From Acetobacter ghanensis (GTDB lineage: Bacteria; Pseudomonadota; Alphaproteobacteria; Acetobacterales; Acetobacteraceae), in contig NZ_LN609302.1 of the NCBI RefSeq assembly GCF_001499675.1, positions 2,079,896 through 2,143,895 of the forward strand: 64,000 nt of DNA, read 5' to 3'. Made by a program: the position numbers and the translations under genes. Numbering within the stretch: the stretch's first letter is position 1; each line of letters starts with the position of its first letter. Positions 33,395-42,848 of this stretch are shown here, in pieces. A model generated the notes under the pieces. That model made no database searches. It was given only the letters and a program-made list of their open reading frames with translations, and had not been told where the DNA came from.

Positions 33395-34945
33395 CTACCC
33401 CGCTTTACGCCTTAGTCGCCCTTGAAGGCGCTCCACCGTACCCGGCAAATCCACCACGCCCAGAACATGCAGGCAGACCGCATAAATTATGCCCCCCCCC
33501 ATGACCATGCCAGCCAGCCAAAGTGCGCGGGTAATAAAGATGGCGGGCAGAACCACAACGGAGCCTAGCCCCCATACCGCCAACCCCATAAAGACAGATG
33601 CAATGCCCACCCGCGCCATGCGGGACAGGGAAGAGCCATGCAGTTGCAAAGCCTTTTTCCGTTTTAGCAGGAACACCAGAAAAGCCACGTTCACACAGGC
33701 AGTCACGCTACTGGCCAAAGGCGGCCCAACATGCGCCAGAGGCTTCATGAACAGCAGGTTCAGAATAAAATTCAGAACCAGAACCCCTATACCAACATAC
33801 ACAGGCGTACGAGTGTCCCCCCGCGCAAAAAACGCCGGGGACAGAACCTTGACCAAAATAAAAGCTGGTAACCCCATGGCATAAGCCCGCAAGGACTGGG
33901 CCGATAACAGCGCATCATGCTCGCTAAAAGAGCCATGCCCGAACAGCACAATCATAATCGGGCCGGACAGAACAAGCAGCCCCGCAACGGCAGGCAGGGT
34001 TAGCAACATCACATATTCCATGGAGCGGTTCTGAGCGGCATGTGCGCCTTCTACGTCTCCCGCACTTAAATGCTTCGTCAATACAGGCAGAAGCGTCGTA
34101 CCTGCCGCGGCCCCCAGCACTCCCAGTGGCAACTGGTTAATCCGGTCTGCAAAATACATAAGCGACACGCTACCTGCTGGCAGCAAAGTCCCGATAATAG
34201 TGTCCACCGTGAGATTGATCTGCCCTACACCGCTACCGATCAGCCCCGGCACCATACGGCGCAACAAAAGACGAATACGCGGCGTTAACATGGGCCATAG
34301 CGGACAAAGACCGAACTGCGCCTTCTCACACGCCCAGGCAAGCAGCCCCAGTTGCACCACGCCAGAGGCGGTAACACCCCATGCCGCGGCGTAGGCCACA
34401 CTTGGAAAAAAGGGAGAGGCTCCAACAATGGCCAGAATACCCACCACATTGAAGGCAAGATAAGCTGCGGAGGCCACCCCAAACCGATGCAGGCCGTTCA
34501 AGACCCCCGCCAGCAACGCTGCAGCGCAGATCATGACCAGATAGGGAAATGTGATGCGGCTCAGGCTGACCGCCAGAGCGTAACGATCTCCACTTTGTAA
34601 AAAACCCGGCGCAATCACCCGCAGCACCTGCGGCATGAAGATTTCACCCAGCACACACAGGAACACCAGCCACGCCAGCATAACGCCCAGTGCCCGGCGC
34701 GCAAACAGACGCGCTTCATCCCGGCCTTCCTGCACCATGACGGTAGAAAACATGGGCACAAAAGCCGCATTAAATGCGCCTTCACCAAACAGACGGCGGA
34801 ACATGTTAGGAAGACGAAACGCCACCTGATAGGCATCCTGCAAGGGGCCGGCCCCCATAAAGGCTGCAAGAAGCTGGTCGCGTATGAGTCCTAGAATGCG
34901 GCTGAGCATGGTCCAGCCACCGACTGTCAGAAAATTTCTGAGCAT
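33395..34945 (-). CDS. murJ: Lipid II flippase MurJ
   Basis: MOP-superfamily inner-membrane protein of 516 residues with about 14 transmembrane helices, moving lipid II to the periplasm for peptidoglycan synthesis. It begins MLRNFLTVGGWTMLSRILGLIRDQLLAAFMG and contains the family pattern FRRLFGEGAFNAAFVP at about 51-66, including the functionally important arginine. The length is normal. It is divergent from the AI-2E-family exporter gene and is followed after 10 bp by the UdgX gene. Confidence 0.95.
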   Translation of the reverse strand: MLRNFLTVGGWTMLSRILGLIRDQLLAAFMGAGPLQDAYQVAFRLPNMFRRLFGEGAFNAAFVPMFSTVMVQEGRDEARLFARRALGVMLAWLVFLCVLGEIFMPQVLRVIAPGFLQSGDRYALAVSLSRITFPYLVMICAAALLAGVLNGLHRFGVASAAYLAFNVVGILAIVGASPFFPSVAYAAAWGVTASGVVQLGLLAWACEKAQFGLCPLWPMLTPRIRLLLRRMVPGLIGSGVGQINLTVDTIIGTLLPAGSVSLMYFADRINQLPLGVLGAAAGTTLLPVLTKHLSAGDVEGAHAAQNRSMEYVMLLTLPAVAGLLVLSGPIMIVLFGHGSFSEHDALLSAQSLRAYAMGLPAFILVKVLSPAFFARGDTRTPVYVGIGVLVLNFILNLLFMKPLAHVGPPLASSVTACVNVAFLVFLLKRKKALQLHGSSLSRMARVGIASVFMGLAVWGLGSVVVLPAIFITRALWLAGMVMGGGIIYAVCLHVLGVVDLPGTVERLQGRLRRKAG

Positions 34946-35038
34946 GGGATATCCGCTTTAATGTGCAGGCAAGCAGCGGAACACTAGAGATAAATTCAGA
35001 AAAAGATACTGGCAAATCCGCCCCTAAGCAAAGAGCAG

Positions 35039-35091
35039 GCATACTGTGTGCGCCCTCATGCGCTATATTATTCACACGCAACACAGTATGC
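35039..35091. promoter_or_regulatory. Inverted repeat in the murJ/exporter divergent region
   Basis: GCATACTGTGT at 35039-35049 is repeated exactly in inverted orientation at 35081-35091, with a 31-base spacer holding AT-rich promoter-like sequence. The right arm also forms a shorter palindrome, CACAG-TATG-CTGTG. Paired operators flanking a promoter are one explanation; no binding protein is identified. Confidence 0.35.
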
Positions 35092-35153
35092 TGTGCTCAA
35101 CGCATAATAGAGCGGTCTACACACAACAGGACCATTGGAAAGACACACCCCGC

Positions 35154-36272
35154 ATGCCCACTACGCCTCCATCTTCGTTAGTGCCTGCTCACCAACGCTG
35201 CGGCATGATCAAGGCCAGCCAGCGCTCCAAGCGGGGACAGGAAATGGCACGCAGTCTTCTTGCGCTCTTTATTGTGGGTGTGGCCCTCTACACCATACAG
35301 GGTTTTCTGCCTGCTCTGGCATGGGGCGGTGTATTTGCCATAGCCACATGGCCGCTTTACTCCCGCGCCTGCCGTATGTGGCCCCATGCAGCAAGGGGCA
35401 CGCTGCTGCCGCTTCTGTTTACGGCCATCATGGCACTGCTTTTTGTTATTCCACTCACACTCCTGACACTTGAAGCCATAGGAGAGGCCCAGAGCGCGCT
35501 GGAATGGGTGGACCATGCCCGCAAATTTGGTGTTCCCGTGCCGGACGTTATTCGGCAACTCCCCCTAGGGGCCACATCCATTGCGCATTTGTGGGAAACA
35601 CACCTCTCCAACCCGCGTGATGTTTCCGGCCTGCTAGGAGCGCTGGATAATAAGGGCGTTATGGTCACGCGCGCTCTAGGTAGCCAGATTGCACATCGCG
35701 GCACGCTATTCTGTTTTTCCATCCTGACACTGTTTTTTCTTTACAAGGATGGTGTTTCCGTCATTCGCCAGTGCCGCGTTGCCTCCTGCCGGGCTTTTGG
35801 CCGCAGGGGGGAAAGCATTGCCCGCCAGATTGTTGCGTCCATCCACGGCTCCGTACAGGGGCTGGTGCTGGTTGGTATTGGTGAAGGTGTGCTGATGGGG
35901 CTTGTCTATCTTTTTGCCCACGCACCACACCCGGCCCTGTTTGGGGTCATTACGGCTGTAGCCGCCATGATTCCTTTTTGCGCCATGATTGCGATTGGCC
36001 TGGTCTCGCTCCTTATTCTCATTTCGGGAGCATCCGTAGCGGGCATCGTTACATTCTGCATTGGCGCTACGGTCATTTTTGTGGCTGACCATTTTGTACG
36101 CCCGACCCTGATTGGCGGCACAACAAAGCTGCCGTTCCTTTGGGTGTTGCTGGGCATTTTGGGTGGGGCAGAAATGTGGGGGCTAATCGGCCTGTTTATT
36201 GGGCCAGCCGCCATGGCAGCACTCAACCTGATCTGGCGGCGCTGGGCATACGGAAGCAATGCAGAAGTCTGA
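35154..36272 (+). CDS. AI-2E family transporter (PerM/TqsA-like)
   Basis: About 372 residues, a polytopic inner-membrane protein with roughly eight helices in the AI-2E exporter family layout. The first pair is near 30-75 (LLALFIVGVALYTIQGFLPALAWGGVFAIATWPLY), a long amphipathic loop lies in the middle, and a C-terminal bundle includes VLLGILGGAEMWGLIGLFIGP. The PerM family has members moving very different substrates, so the cargo is unknown. The ATG at 35154 is chosen; the frame is open 36 codons upstream into the promoter region. It is convergent with tRNA-Pro. Confidence 0.85.
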   Translation: MPTTPPSSLVPAHQRCGMIKASQRSKRGQEMARSLLALFIVGVALYTIQGFLPALAWGGVFAIATWPLYSRACRMWPHAARGTLLPLLFTAIMALLFVIPLTLLTLEAIGEAQSALEWVDHARKFGVPVPDVIRQLPLGATSIAHLWETHLSNPRDVSGLLGALDNKGVMVTRALGSQIAHRGTLFCFSILTLFFLYKDGVSVIRQCRVASCRAFGRRGESIARQIVASIHGSVQGLVLVGIGEGVLMGLVYLFAHAPHPALFGVITAVAAMIPFCAMIAIGLVSLLILISGASVAGIVTFCIGATVIFVADHFVRPTLIGGTTKLPFLWVLLGILGGAEMWGLIGLFIGPAAMAALNLIWRRWAYGSNAEV

Positions 36273-36334
36273 AAAGACTTTTGCACTTCCCCCCAAGGGT
36301 GGGGTTATTTAGCATTTTCTATTTGGAAAAAATA

Positions 36335-36408
36335 TCGGGCAGGCGGGATTCGAACCCACGACCCCCAGTCCCCCAGACTGATGCGCTACCAGACTGCGCT
36401 ACTGCCCG
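36335..36408 (-). tRNA. tRNA-Pro (anticodon GGG)
   Basis: A 74-nt cloverleaf reads from 36408 down. The acceptor stem CGGGCAG pairs with CTGCCCG, the D arm is GCGC-GCGC with loop AGTCTGGTA, the anticodon loop is CTGGGGG giving GGG, the variable loop has five bases, and the T arm is GTGGG TTCGAAT CCCGC. The discriminator is A, as expected for proline. The CCA end is not encoded. It reads proline CCC (and CCU by wobble) codons. Confidence 0.96.
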
Positions 36409-36485
36409 TTAAGTGTGGGTGGTGTTTAGCAGCCCCCTATGAAGGGCACAACCCACTCCACCTGTTTTTTTTATCTTTTTTACAA

Positions 36486-37076
36486 TCAGGCCAAAATCTT
36501 GCGGCGCAATGCCTCAAGTTCAACCAGCACATCGCTCAGATCCGCACGCAAGCGAACATTCTGCCCCATGACCTGAACCAGAGCCTGTTCCAAACCGGCC
36601 TCTATTGCAGCTGGCAATTCAGCCACCACGGCTTCGACCTGCTCATAATCTGCCACAGCAGGCGCGTCCTCCACAGGAGCAACCTCGCTCTGGGCTACCG
36701 TCACGCCCTCATTTTCACCTTCCGGCGTATCCAACGGCTCGGTACGGGCCAAGGCTCCTTCCTGCAACAGGCGCTGTACACCTTTTACCGTGTAGCCCTG
36801 TTTATACAGAAGGTCTGCAATCTGGCTCAGCAGCACAACATCATCGGGTCTGTAGTAGCGGCGGCCTCCCCCTCTTTTCAGAGGGCGCACCTGATGGAAC
36901 TGCGTCTCCCACAAACGTAGGGTATGTTGGGGAACATGCAGTTCATCTGCGACTTCACTAATGGTCCGAAAAGCTTCTGGCCCCTTCTCGAATCCAACCG
37001 ACTCCGAAACTTCGGGAGAGGCGCCAAGCGTGTTTTGCTCGGATTCATAAGAAGATGAGGTGCCATTAATCGTCAT
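36486..37076 (-). CDS. MerR-family transcriptional regulator
   Basis: About 196 residues. After a disordered N-terminus, the MerR winged helix-turn-helix runs from [25 protein letters not shown] to [20 protein letters not shown] (about 36-95). The following acidic linker and C-terminal coiled coil ([29 protein letters not shown]) suit dimerisation. There are no metal-binding cysteines, unlike classical MerR. The gene order ihfA-merR after fabH is conserved in alphaproteobacteria. The start ATG at 37074-37076 overlaps the ihfA end by 11 bp; the open frame continues nine codons upstream. Effector unknown. Confidence 0.88.
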   Translation of the reverse strand: MTINGTSSSYESEQNTLGASPEVSESVGFEKGPEAFRTISEVADELHVPQHTLRLWETQFHQVRPLKRGGGRRYYRPDDVVLLSQIADLLYKQGYTVKGVQRLLQEGALARTEPLDTPEGENEGVTVAQSEVAPVEDAPAVADYEQVEAVVAELPAAIEAGLEQALVQVMGQNVRLRADLSDVLVELEALRRKILA

Positions 37077-37383
37077 ATTCGACTCCCGGCTCTGTCTCCT
37101 CATGGTTGACCTCGGCCCTCAGCAACTGGCTGGACCGGAACACCAGTACGGAGCGGGGAAGAATCGGCACTTCCTCCCCTGTTTTGGGGTTACGCCCGCA
37201 GCGTTGCCCCTTTTTACGGACTGAGAACGTGCCAAAACCGCTGATTTTGACACTTTCGCCCCGTTCGAGCGCCTGCATGACTGTCTCCAGAACATCTTCT
37301 AGGAGCACAGACGACTCTTTACGAGACAACCCTACCTGCTGATAGATCTGCTCTATCAAAGATGCACGTGTGACAGTTTCCAT
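37066..37383 (-). CDS. ihfA: Integration host factor subunit alpha
   Basis: HU/IHF-family DNA-bending protein of 105 residues that pairs with IHF-beta. It starts [24 protein letters not shown], has the arm pattern [29 protein letters not shown], and ends with an acidic tail. A cysteine in the arm replaces the more common Pro-Ile region residue. It lies downstream of fabH and overlaps the MerR gene, the usual alphaproteobacterial arrangement. Confidence 0.95.
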   Translation of the reverse strand: METVTRASLIEQIYQQVGLSRKESSVLLEDVLETVMQALERGESVKISGFGTFSVRKKGQRCGRNPKTGEEVPILPRSVLVFRSSQLLRAEVNHEETEPGVEYDD

Positions 37384-37456
37384 GTGCAGAAAGGTAACAC
37401 GCCTGTGCGGCGCGTCAATTCATTCACAATGATGTCACTTGTCTGTTATCGACTGA

Positions 37457-38422
37457 TCACAGGCGGACCAGAACCGAACCCCACGTCAGACCGCCCCCAA
37501 GTGCTTCCATAAGCACCAGTTCACCCTTCTGAATCCGACCGTCACGCACGGCTTCATCAAGAGCAAGCGGAATGGATGCAGCGGAGGTGTTGGCGTGCCG
37601 GTCAACCGTGACAACAACACGCTCAGCAGGAAGGGCCAGCTTTTTGGCCACGCCTTCAATAATACGAATATTGGCCTGATGCGGTACAAGCCAGTCAACA
37701 TCCGCGTAGGTCAGGCCTTCTGCGTTCAGCGCCTCATCGACAGAAGAAGACAGTTTAGCCACGGCGTGGCGGAACACATCCCGCCCGCTCATTTTCAAAT
37801 GCCCACTTTTGTCCGGCTGCCCAACAGCGCCATCCACATACAGCAGATCGCCCGTTGTGCCATCGGAGTGCAGATGCGTGGACAGAATCCCGCGATCGCC
37901 GGATTCGTCAGAAGCGGAGAGCACAACGGCCCCTGCCCCATCACCGAACAGAACGCATGTGCCTCTGTCTTCCCAGTCCACAATGCGCGAATAAACTTCG
38001 CTACCAATGACTAGAGCGTGGCGCACCTGACCTGAACGAATAAAAGAATCCGCTGTTGCCAGAGCAAAAATAAAACCCGAACAGGCTGCGGCAATATCAA
38101 AACCGAAACCGTGGGTCATGCCCAACGCGGCCTGAATACGCACCGCCGTTGCGGGAAAAGCCTGATCCGGCGTGGATGTTGCAACCAGAACAACATCAAT
38201 ATCGTCCGCACTCAGGCCAGCGTAATCCAGCGCCCTGCGTGCGGCCTCGGTCCCCATGGTTGTTGCTGTGTCATGCGGTCCGGCAATGTGGCGACGCGTA
38301 ATGCCGGTGCGGGTTCTGATCCAGTCATCCGATGTTTCAAGCCGGGTTGCCAGCTCTTCGTTCGTGACAACTCTTTCTGGCAGAAATCCACCAAAACCCA
38401 CCAGAAGCGAACGTTTCGCCAT
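37457..38422 (-). CDS. fabH: 3-oxoacyl-[ACP] synthase III (beta-ketoacyl-ACP synthase III)
   Basis: Thiolase-fold condensing enzyme of about 321 residues that starts fatty acid synthesis from acetyl-CoA and malonyl-ACP. The catalytic triad is visible: Cys114 in AAACSGF, His248 in VPHQANIRI and Asn278 in HANTSAAS. The start is the ATG at 38420-38422 (MAKRSLLVGFGGFLPE); the frame is open 18 codons earlier. It follows plsX and precedes ihfA on the same strand, in one lipid-synthesis operon. Confidence 0.96.
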   Translation of the reverse strand: MAKRSLLVGFGGFLPERVVTNEELATRLETSDDWIRTRTGITRRHIAGPHDTATTMGTEAARRALDYAGLSADDIDVVLVATSTPDQAFPATAVRIQAALGMTHGFGFDIAAACSGFIFALATADSFIRSGQVRHALVIGSEVYSRIVDWEDRGTCVLFGDGAGAVVLSASDESGDRGILSTHLHSDGTTGDLLYVDGAVGQPDKSGHLKMSGRDVFRHAVAKLSSSVDEALNAEGLTYADVDWLVPHQANIRIIEGVAKKLALPAERVVVTVDRHANTSAASIPLALDEAVRDGRIQKGELVLMEALGGGLTWGSVLVRL

Positions 38423-38494
38423 GACCGTTCTTTCATTATCCGCCAGCACAGGCTGCTTACAGCCTTGCGCACGCAATACATTCGTCCCGTTTAT

Positions 38495-39601
38495 TCAGGA
38501 AACCGGGAGGGCTGGTTCACATTCTTCCTCCACCTGCGGGCGCATCAACAACGCCCCCATATGAGAAAGGCGCTCACGAATGCTTTCGTTAAAACCATGC
38601 GTGACCATATCCATGGCCACATCGACTGCAGCGGCAAAACCCTCGGCATCCGTGCCGCCATGGGATTTGACCACCACACCATTCAGGCCCACAAAAACTG
38701 CGCCATTGTAACGACGGGGGTCCAGCCACTCCTTCATCCGCTCCAGTCCGGGACGGACAAGCAGATACCCCAACCGGGAAATAATCCCGCGCTGGAAGAC
38801 CCGACGCAACAGGGTGGTTGCCATCTTCAGCACACCCTCGCCGGTTTTCAGAGCAACATTTCCAGTAAAACCGTCGGTTACAACCACATCTGTGGTGCCT
38901 GCGGTAATATCATGCCCTTCCACAAAACCATGGAACTGGGCAGCAAGAGGACTCTCGCGCAGCGTCTCGGCCGCCACACGCAGTTTTTCGTCCCCTTTTA
39001 ATTCTTCCGCACCAATATTGAGCAGGCCAATTGTTGGTGCAGGCAAGCCAAGCACGGACTTGGCAAAGGCTTCGCCCATAACGGCGAATTCCACCAGATT
39101 GCGCCAGTCACAGGCAACATTGGCCCCCAAGTCCAGCATGACCACATCACCCTTGATTGTAGGGCTGATGGCCGCCATGGCCGGACGGGAAATACCCGGC
39201 AGGGTTTTGACCACAATCTTGGCTAAAGCCAGCATGGCGCCACTGTTGCCCGCAGACACAACCCCTTGGGCGCGTCCGCTAGCCACGGCGTCCATGGCAA
39301 GCCGCATGGAGGACTGACGCATCCGCAATGCGGATGTCGGCTTCATGTCCATGGAGATGGACACATCCGTATGCCAAACCGTGCATATGGACGCAGCCTT
39401 GGGATACTTCGCCAGCAAAGGTAGCAGGCGCGCTTCATCCCCGATCAGAAGCACCTTGATATTCCGGTGCCGTTCGGCGGCAACGGCAAGCCCGGCAACA
39501 ACCACTTCTGGAGCCCCATCGCCCCCCATCCCGTCCACGGCAAGGTTGAACACCTCGTTAGGATCAGAAGGAAAACTTTCTGGAATCTCGGTCTTGCTCA
39601 T
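38495..39601 (-). CDS. plsX: Phosphate acyltransferase PlsX
   Basis: Peripheral membrane enzyme of about 368 residues that makes acyl-phosphate from acyl-ACP for phospholipid synthesis. It begins near NLAVDGMGGDGAPEVVVAGL, the PlsX N-terminal signature, and contains SAGNSGAMLALAKIVVKTLPGISRPA near 115 and DGFTGNVALKTGEG near 245. I chose the ATG at 39599-39601, after AGAAGCAGG, instead of an upstream frame extension to 39727 that would overlap rpmF. It lies in the rpmF-plsX-fabH operon. Confidence 0.94.
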   Translation of the reverse strand: MSKTEIPESFPSDPNEVFNLAVDGMGGDGAPEVVVAGLAVAAERHRNIKVLLIGDEARLLPLLAKYPKAASICTVWHTDVSISMDMKPTSALRMRQSSMRLAMDAVASGRAQGVVSAGNSGAMLALAKIVVKTLPGISRPAMAAISPTIKGDVVMLDLGANVACDWRNLVEFAVMGEAFAKSVLGLPAPTIGLLNIGAEELKGDEKLRVAAETLRESPLAAQFHGFVEGHDITAGTTDVVVTDGFTGNVALKTGEGVLKMATTLLRRVFQRGIISRLGYLLVRPGLERMKEWLDPRRYNGAVFVGLNGVVVKSHGGTDAEGFAAAVDVAMDMVTHGFNESIRERLSHMGALLMRPQVEEECEPALPVS

Positions 39602-39686
39602 GCCTGCTTCTCTGCCATGCCGCAGATGCCTTACCCCCATTATCCCGCGTGTTACGGATGCAACACGCGCTTTCGCGCCTGAAAAA

Positions 39687-39890
39687 TCAGGCGCGAATGG
39701 CGACCTTGAGTGCCTTGCCTGCGGCAATCACTTCACGACCGTCATAATGACCACAATGACTGCAAACATTGTGAGGACGCTTCAGTTCGCCACAGTTGGA
39801 GCATTCAGCATGAGCTTCTGCGCGCAGAGCTTCATGGCTGCGACGCATGCCACGACGTGAAGGCGAGGTTTTCTTTTTGGGTACAGCCAT
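39687..39890 (-). CDS. rpmF: 50S ribosomal protein L32
   Basis: Ribosomal protein of 67 residues starting [19 protein letters not shown], the standard L32 start. A zinc-ribbon [18 protein letters not shown] keeps all four cysteines (about 31, 34, 44 and 47). It is the head of the rpmF-plsX-fabH cluster; the DUF177 gene lies 171 bp upstream. Confidence 0.97.
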   Translation of the reverse strand: MAVPKKKTSPSRRGMRRSHEALRAEAHAECSNCGELKRPHNVCSHCGHYDGREVIAAGKALKVAIRA

Positions 39891-40061
39891 AAGCCCAGCC
39901 CCTTCTCATAAAAATGGTTAGAACAACACGCCTGGTCACGCGTTAACGCACCCAGACGACATAACAGGTTTAACACCAGCACTGAGCCGCGGCCTCTAGC
40001 AGACAGCAAGCGTTTTCGCAAGCAATCCTAAAAGAAAACCCAGCAGATGGGCGATATGCGA

Positions 40062-40616
40062 CTACGCACGCCCACCCCGCCAGCGTGCCAGACCGGCAAA
40101 GGGACTGGCTTTTTTCTCGCCCCCTTCCTCAAGACCCAACTGCTCGACCTCTTCCTCATCCATGATCAGGCCGGGAGGGAGAGCAACATCAGGCGCATGG
40201 GGATACGGCTCCAGATCCAGAGCAAACTGTTCAACCACAGCCTCGCCCAGATCAACGTTCTGCCCCTCATACGGAATTTCATCTATCGCGTCCATATCGG
40301 GGACCTCGGCCTCAACAAACTGTGCGGCCGGCACAAAGCGGACAACAAAAGACCCCGCCATAACGTCTTCGAACTCTTCCATGCTTACAACGCAGGTCTG
40401 CGTAAAGCGTGCCGCCAACGCCCCCTCGGCCGTTACAACACCTCGGCCGTCATCTTTCAGACGATAACGGCAGCGCAGCATGGCCACATCTTGCAGGCCA
40501 AGCCGCCGAGCGACCTTCTTACATTCATCCGGGGTGGCTTCCACCGTCATATCCGTTCCCAGTGTTCCGATTCGGCGCACGGCCAGAGGGCGAGAAAATT
40601 CTGGCTTTTCGGTCAT
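40062..40616 (-). CDS. DUF177 / YceD-family protein
   Basis: About 184 residues, acidic and cytoplasmic. The conserved DUF177 core includes FTQTCVVSMEEFEDV (about 72-86), where the single conserved cysteine of the family is kept, and the acidic segment YEGQNVDLGEAVVEQFALDLEPYPHAP, which matches the YceD pattern. In many bacteria and plastids this family sits beside rpmF and affects 23S rRNA maturation. The start ATG is at 40614-40616 (MTEKPEF); an upstream open frame is ignored. It is divergent from bamE. Confidence 0.9.
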   Translation of the reverse strand: MTEKPEFSRPLAVRRIGTLGTDMTVEATPDECKKVARRLGLQDVAMLRCRYRLKDDGRGVVTAEGALAARFTQTCVVSMEEFEDVMAGSFVVRFVPAAQFVEAEVPDMDAIDEIPYEGQNVDLGEAVVEQFALDLEPYPHAPDVALPPGLIMDEEEVEQLGLEEGGEKKASPFAGLARWRGGRA

Positions 40617-40894
40617 GGAACTCTCCTGAAATGACGCTAAAACAAGCAAGCGGGATGGACCTGGAACAAAGCCTTGGCCACCACAGGGACAATCTACCAC
40701 ACAAGCCGGGCTTTATGGAGTAAGGACAACACTACAGGTGCATAAAGCTTGTTCTTTTTGCCATTCAGCAATTGACGCCCCGCGAGTGTTGGGGCATCCG
40801 ACAGAAATGGCCGTTGCCAGTTGGATGACGATCATGGATCACAATCTTACGTTTGGGACACCCTGACCAGATGACGCCGCCACGCCAGAGCAAG

Positions 40895-41431
40895 ATGATG
40901 CGCCTCAAAAGTGCCTGTGGGGCACTTGCCACAGTTCTTGTGCTGTCTGGCTGCCAGGTTTTTGGTCCCACGCCCACACCCAGAGGTTCCCTGCTTGAAC
41001 CCGAGGAATACAGCCAGCTTGTTCCCGGCTCCAGCACCCGGGCAGATGCCATTGACCTGATGGGTTCCCCCACCACCAAAGGGGCATTTGACGATAACAT
41101 CTGGATTTATATCTCCATGACCACCCATCTGGTGCCCATGGATTTTCCCGGCATCATCAAGCAGGACCTTGTTGTGCTCAAGTTCAACAACGCCGGAACG
41201 CTTGAAAGCATGCGCACGCTCAACCGCAAGGATGCCCTGCGCGTTGCCATGATCAACGAAATTACGCCAACACCGGGCACTAAGATCAACGCTCTTCAAC
41301 AAATTCTGGGGAACGTGGGGCGTTATAACCCCATGCAGAACATGATGGGTTCTGGTGCGGCAGGTGGACAGGGCGGGATGTTTAACAACAGTTCCGGTCC
41401 GGGCCACTTCGGGTCGGGCAACTCTCTGTAA
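40895..41431 (+). CDS. bamE: Outer-membrane assembly lipoprotein BamE (SmpA/OmlA)
   Basis: Lipoprotein of about 178 residues. The signal peptide MMRLKSACGALATVLVL ends at the lipobox LSGC, so the mature protein starts at Cys and is probably anchored in the outer membrane. The SmpA/OmlA domain follows: PGSSTRADAIDLMGSP and IYISMTTHLVP. The C-terminus is Gly/Asn/Met-rich. BamE supports BamA-mediated beta-barrel insertion. I chose the ATG pair at 40895; a TTG frame extension lies upstream. The adjacent DUF177 gene is a typical alphaproteobacterial neighbour. Confidence 0.9.
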   Translation: MMRLKSACGALATVLVLSGCQVFGPTPTPRGSLLEPEEYSQLVPGSSTRADAIDLMGSPTTKGAFDDNIWIYISMTTHLVPMDFPGIIKQDLVVLKFNNAGTLESMRTLNRKDALRVAMINEITPTPGTKINALQQILGNVGRYNPMQNMMGSGAAGGQGGMFNNSSGPGHFGSGNSL

Positions 41432-41459
41432 CCAAATCCGGGTTGGAATTATCTGACGC

Positions 41460-42845
41460 CTAGTGCGGCAGATATAGCCTTACACGCAGACCGCCTTCTG
41501 GGGCATTCTGTAATTCCATTTCCCCACCGTGGGCGCGCACGATGTCCCGCGCAATGGTCAGGCCCAGACCTGTGCCCCCGCCATGCCCGCTTTCAAAGGC
41601 GCGTAGGACCTGCGCCCTGCGGTCTGGCGGAATGCCCGGACCATCATCATCCACCAGAATGCACACCCCGCCGGCAACACCCCGCGCCGTCAGCACCACG
41701 CTGGCACCATGCCTGCGGGCATTATCAAACAGGTTACTCAGGGTCCGTCGCATGGCGTCCGGGCGCATATGGGCGTGTAAACCCGGCTCCACGACCAACG
41801 CGCGAACATGCACATTGGCACGCCGGGCTGCTGCCACCACGTCCTCCAAGAAAGGCTGCATGGCAACCTGCTGAACGCTCTCTGAACCTTCCCCCCGAGC
41901 GAAGGAAAGATAGCTGTCGATCATCTGTTCCATTTCTGCAATGTCACCGATCATCTCGTCCAGATCCTCGGTCATATCCTTGGCACAGATGGTGCCTTCC
42001 CGCGGCATCATGGCCAGAGAAAGCCGCAGGCGGGTCAATGGGGTCCGCAGATCGTGCGAGACACCGGCCAGAACGCCCGTACGCTGTGCAACAAAGCGGC
42101 TTATCCTGTCCTGCATTCGGTTAAAGGCCACAGCTGCCTTACGCACCTCCTGCGCGCCTGCAGGGCGTATAGGGCCAATATCCCGCCCCATACCAAACTG
42201 CTCCGCCGCCAGCGCCAGTTGGCGGATGGCTCGCACCTGATTGCGCATGAACAGCCCGGCAATAATGAACAGCAGTAACGAACTGCCAACAGCCCACGCC
42301 ACAAACAGCCATATCTGCCCCATATCCAGCCGTTTTCTGGGCGTATCTATCTCCAGCACACCATCGGGCAACTGAATGTAGATCCGCACGGTGCGATGGA
42401 AATGCCGCCAGCTAATAAAAAACGGGTAGCTAATAGCCTCCCGCAGGGCATGTACAAGGTCATCATCCATGGGCCCCAGCACATGGGTGGACCCCACGCG
42501 GGACAATTTTTCACCCGGTCGCCAGATTTCTATAAGCTGAAGCTGCTCACGCGCCTGCGCAACAAACCACTCCTTATCCGCCGGGTTTTTAAGCCGCTCC
42601 AACGCGTTGAGGGACAAAACAATTTCCGCCGTAACCGAGCCGGTAAGCCGCCGGGATACGACTTTGAGAAAATTGCCGTAATACAACTCAAGCGCGATTC
42701 CCTGCGTAATCAGCAAAGGGAAAAGCACAATCAGCAATGAGCGTCCCAGAAGGGAGCGCGGCAGCACACGCCTGATGGCTTTTTCCATCCGGAATGCACT
42801 CCACCGCCCACGCAAAAAACGACGAAAACTCTTCCGGTCGGTCAT
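41460..42845 (-). CDS. Sensor histidine kinase, EnvZ-like
   Basis: Inner-membrane kinase of 461 residues. The first transmembrane helix is near 33-52 (LLGRSLLIVLFPLLITQGIAL), a periplasmic sensor region follows, and the second helix is near 182-205 (FVAWAVGSSLLLFIIAGLFM). Then come HAMP (RAIRQLALAAEQFGMG), H-box GVSHDLRTPLTRLRL with the phospho-accepting His near 264, N-box LFDNARRHG, and G-boxes DDDGPGIP and GGGTGLGLTI. It starts 3 bp after the OmpR-type regulator stop, so the two are a pair. The signal is unknown. Confidence 0.94.
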   Translation of the reverse strand: MTDRKSFRRFLRGRWSAFRMEKAIRRVLPRSLLGRSLLIVLFPLLITQGIALELYYGNFLKVVSRRLTGSVTAEIVLSLNALERLKNPADKEWFVAQAREQLQLIEIWRPGEKLSRVGSTHVLGPMDDDLVHALREAISYPFFISWRHFHRTVRIYIQLPDGVLEIDTPRKRLDMGQIWLFVAWAVGSSLLLFIIAGLFMRNQVRAIRQLALAAEQFGMGRDIGPIRPAGAQEVRKAAVAFNRMQDRISRFVAQRTGVLAGVSHDLRTPLTRLRLSLAMMPREGTICAKDMTEDLDEMIGDIAEMEQMIDSYLSFARGEGSESVQQVAMQPFLEDVVAAARRANVHVRALVVEPGLHAHMRPDAMRRTLSNLFDNARRHGASVVLTARGVAGGVCILVDDDGPGIPPDRRAQVLRAFESGHGGGTGLGLTIARDIVRAHGGEMELQNAPEGGLRVRLYLPH

Positions 42846-42848
42846 CCG

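Noticed and set aside
36335..36408. tRNA-Pro as an integration site for a mobile island
   Set aside because: No integrase gene, no repeated 3' tRNA end and only conserved housekeeping genes on both sides.
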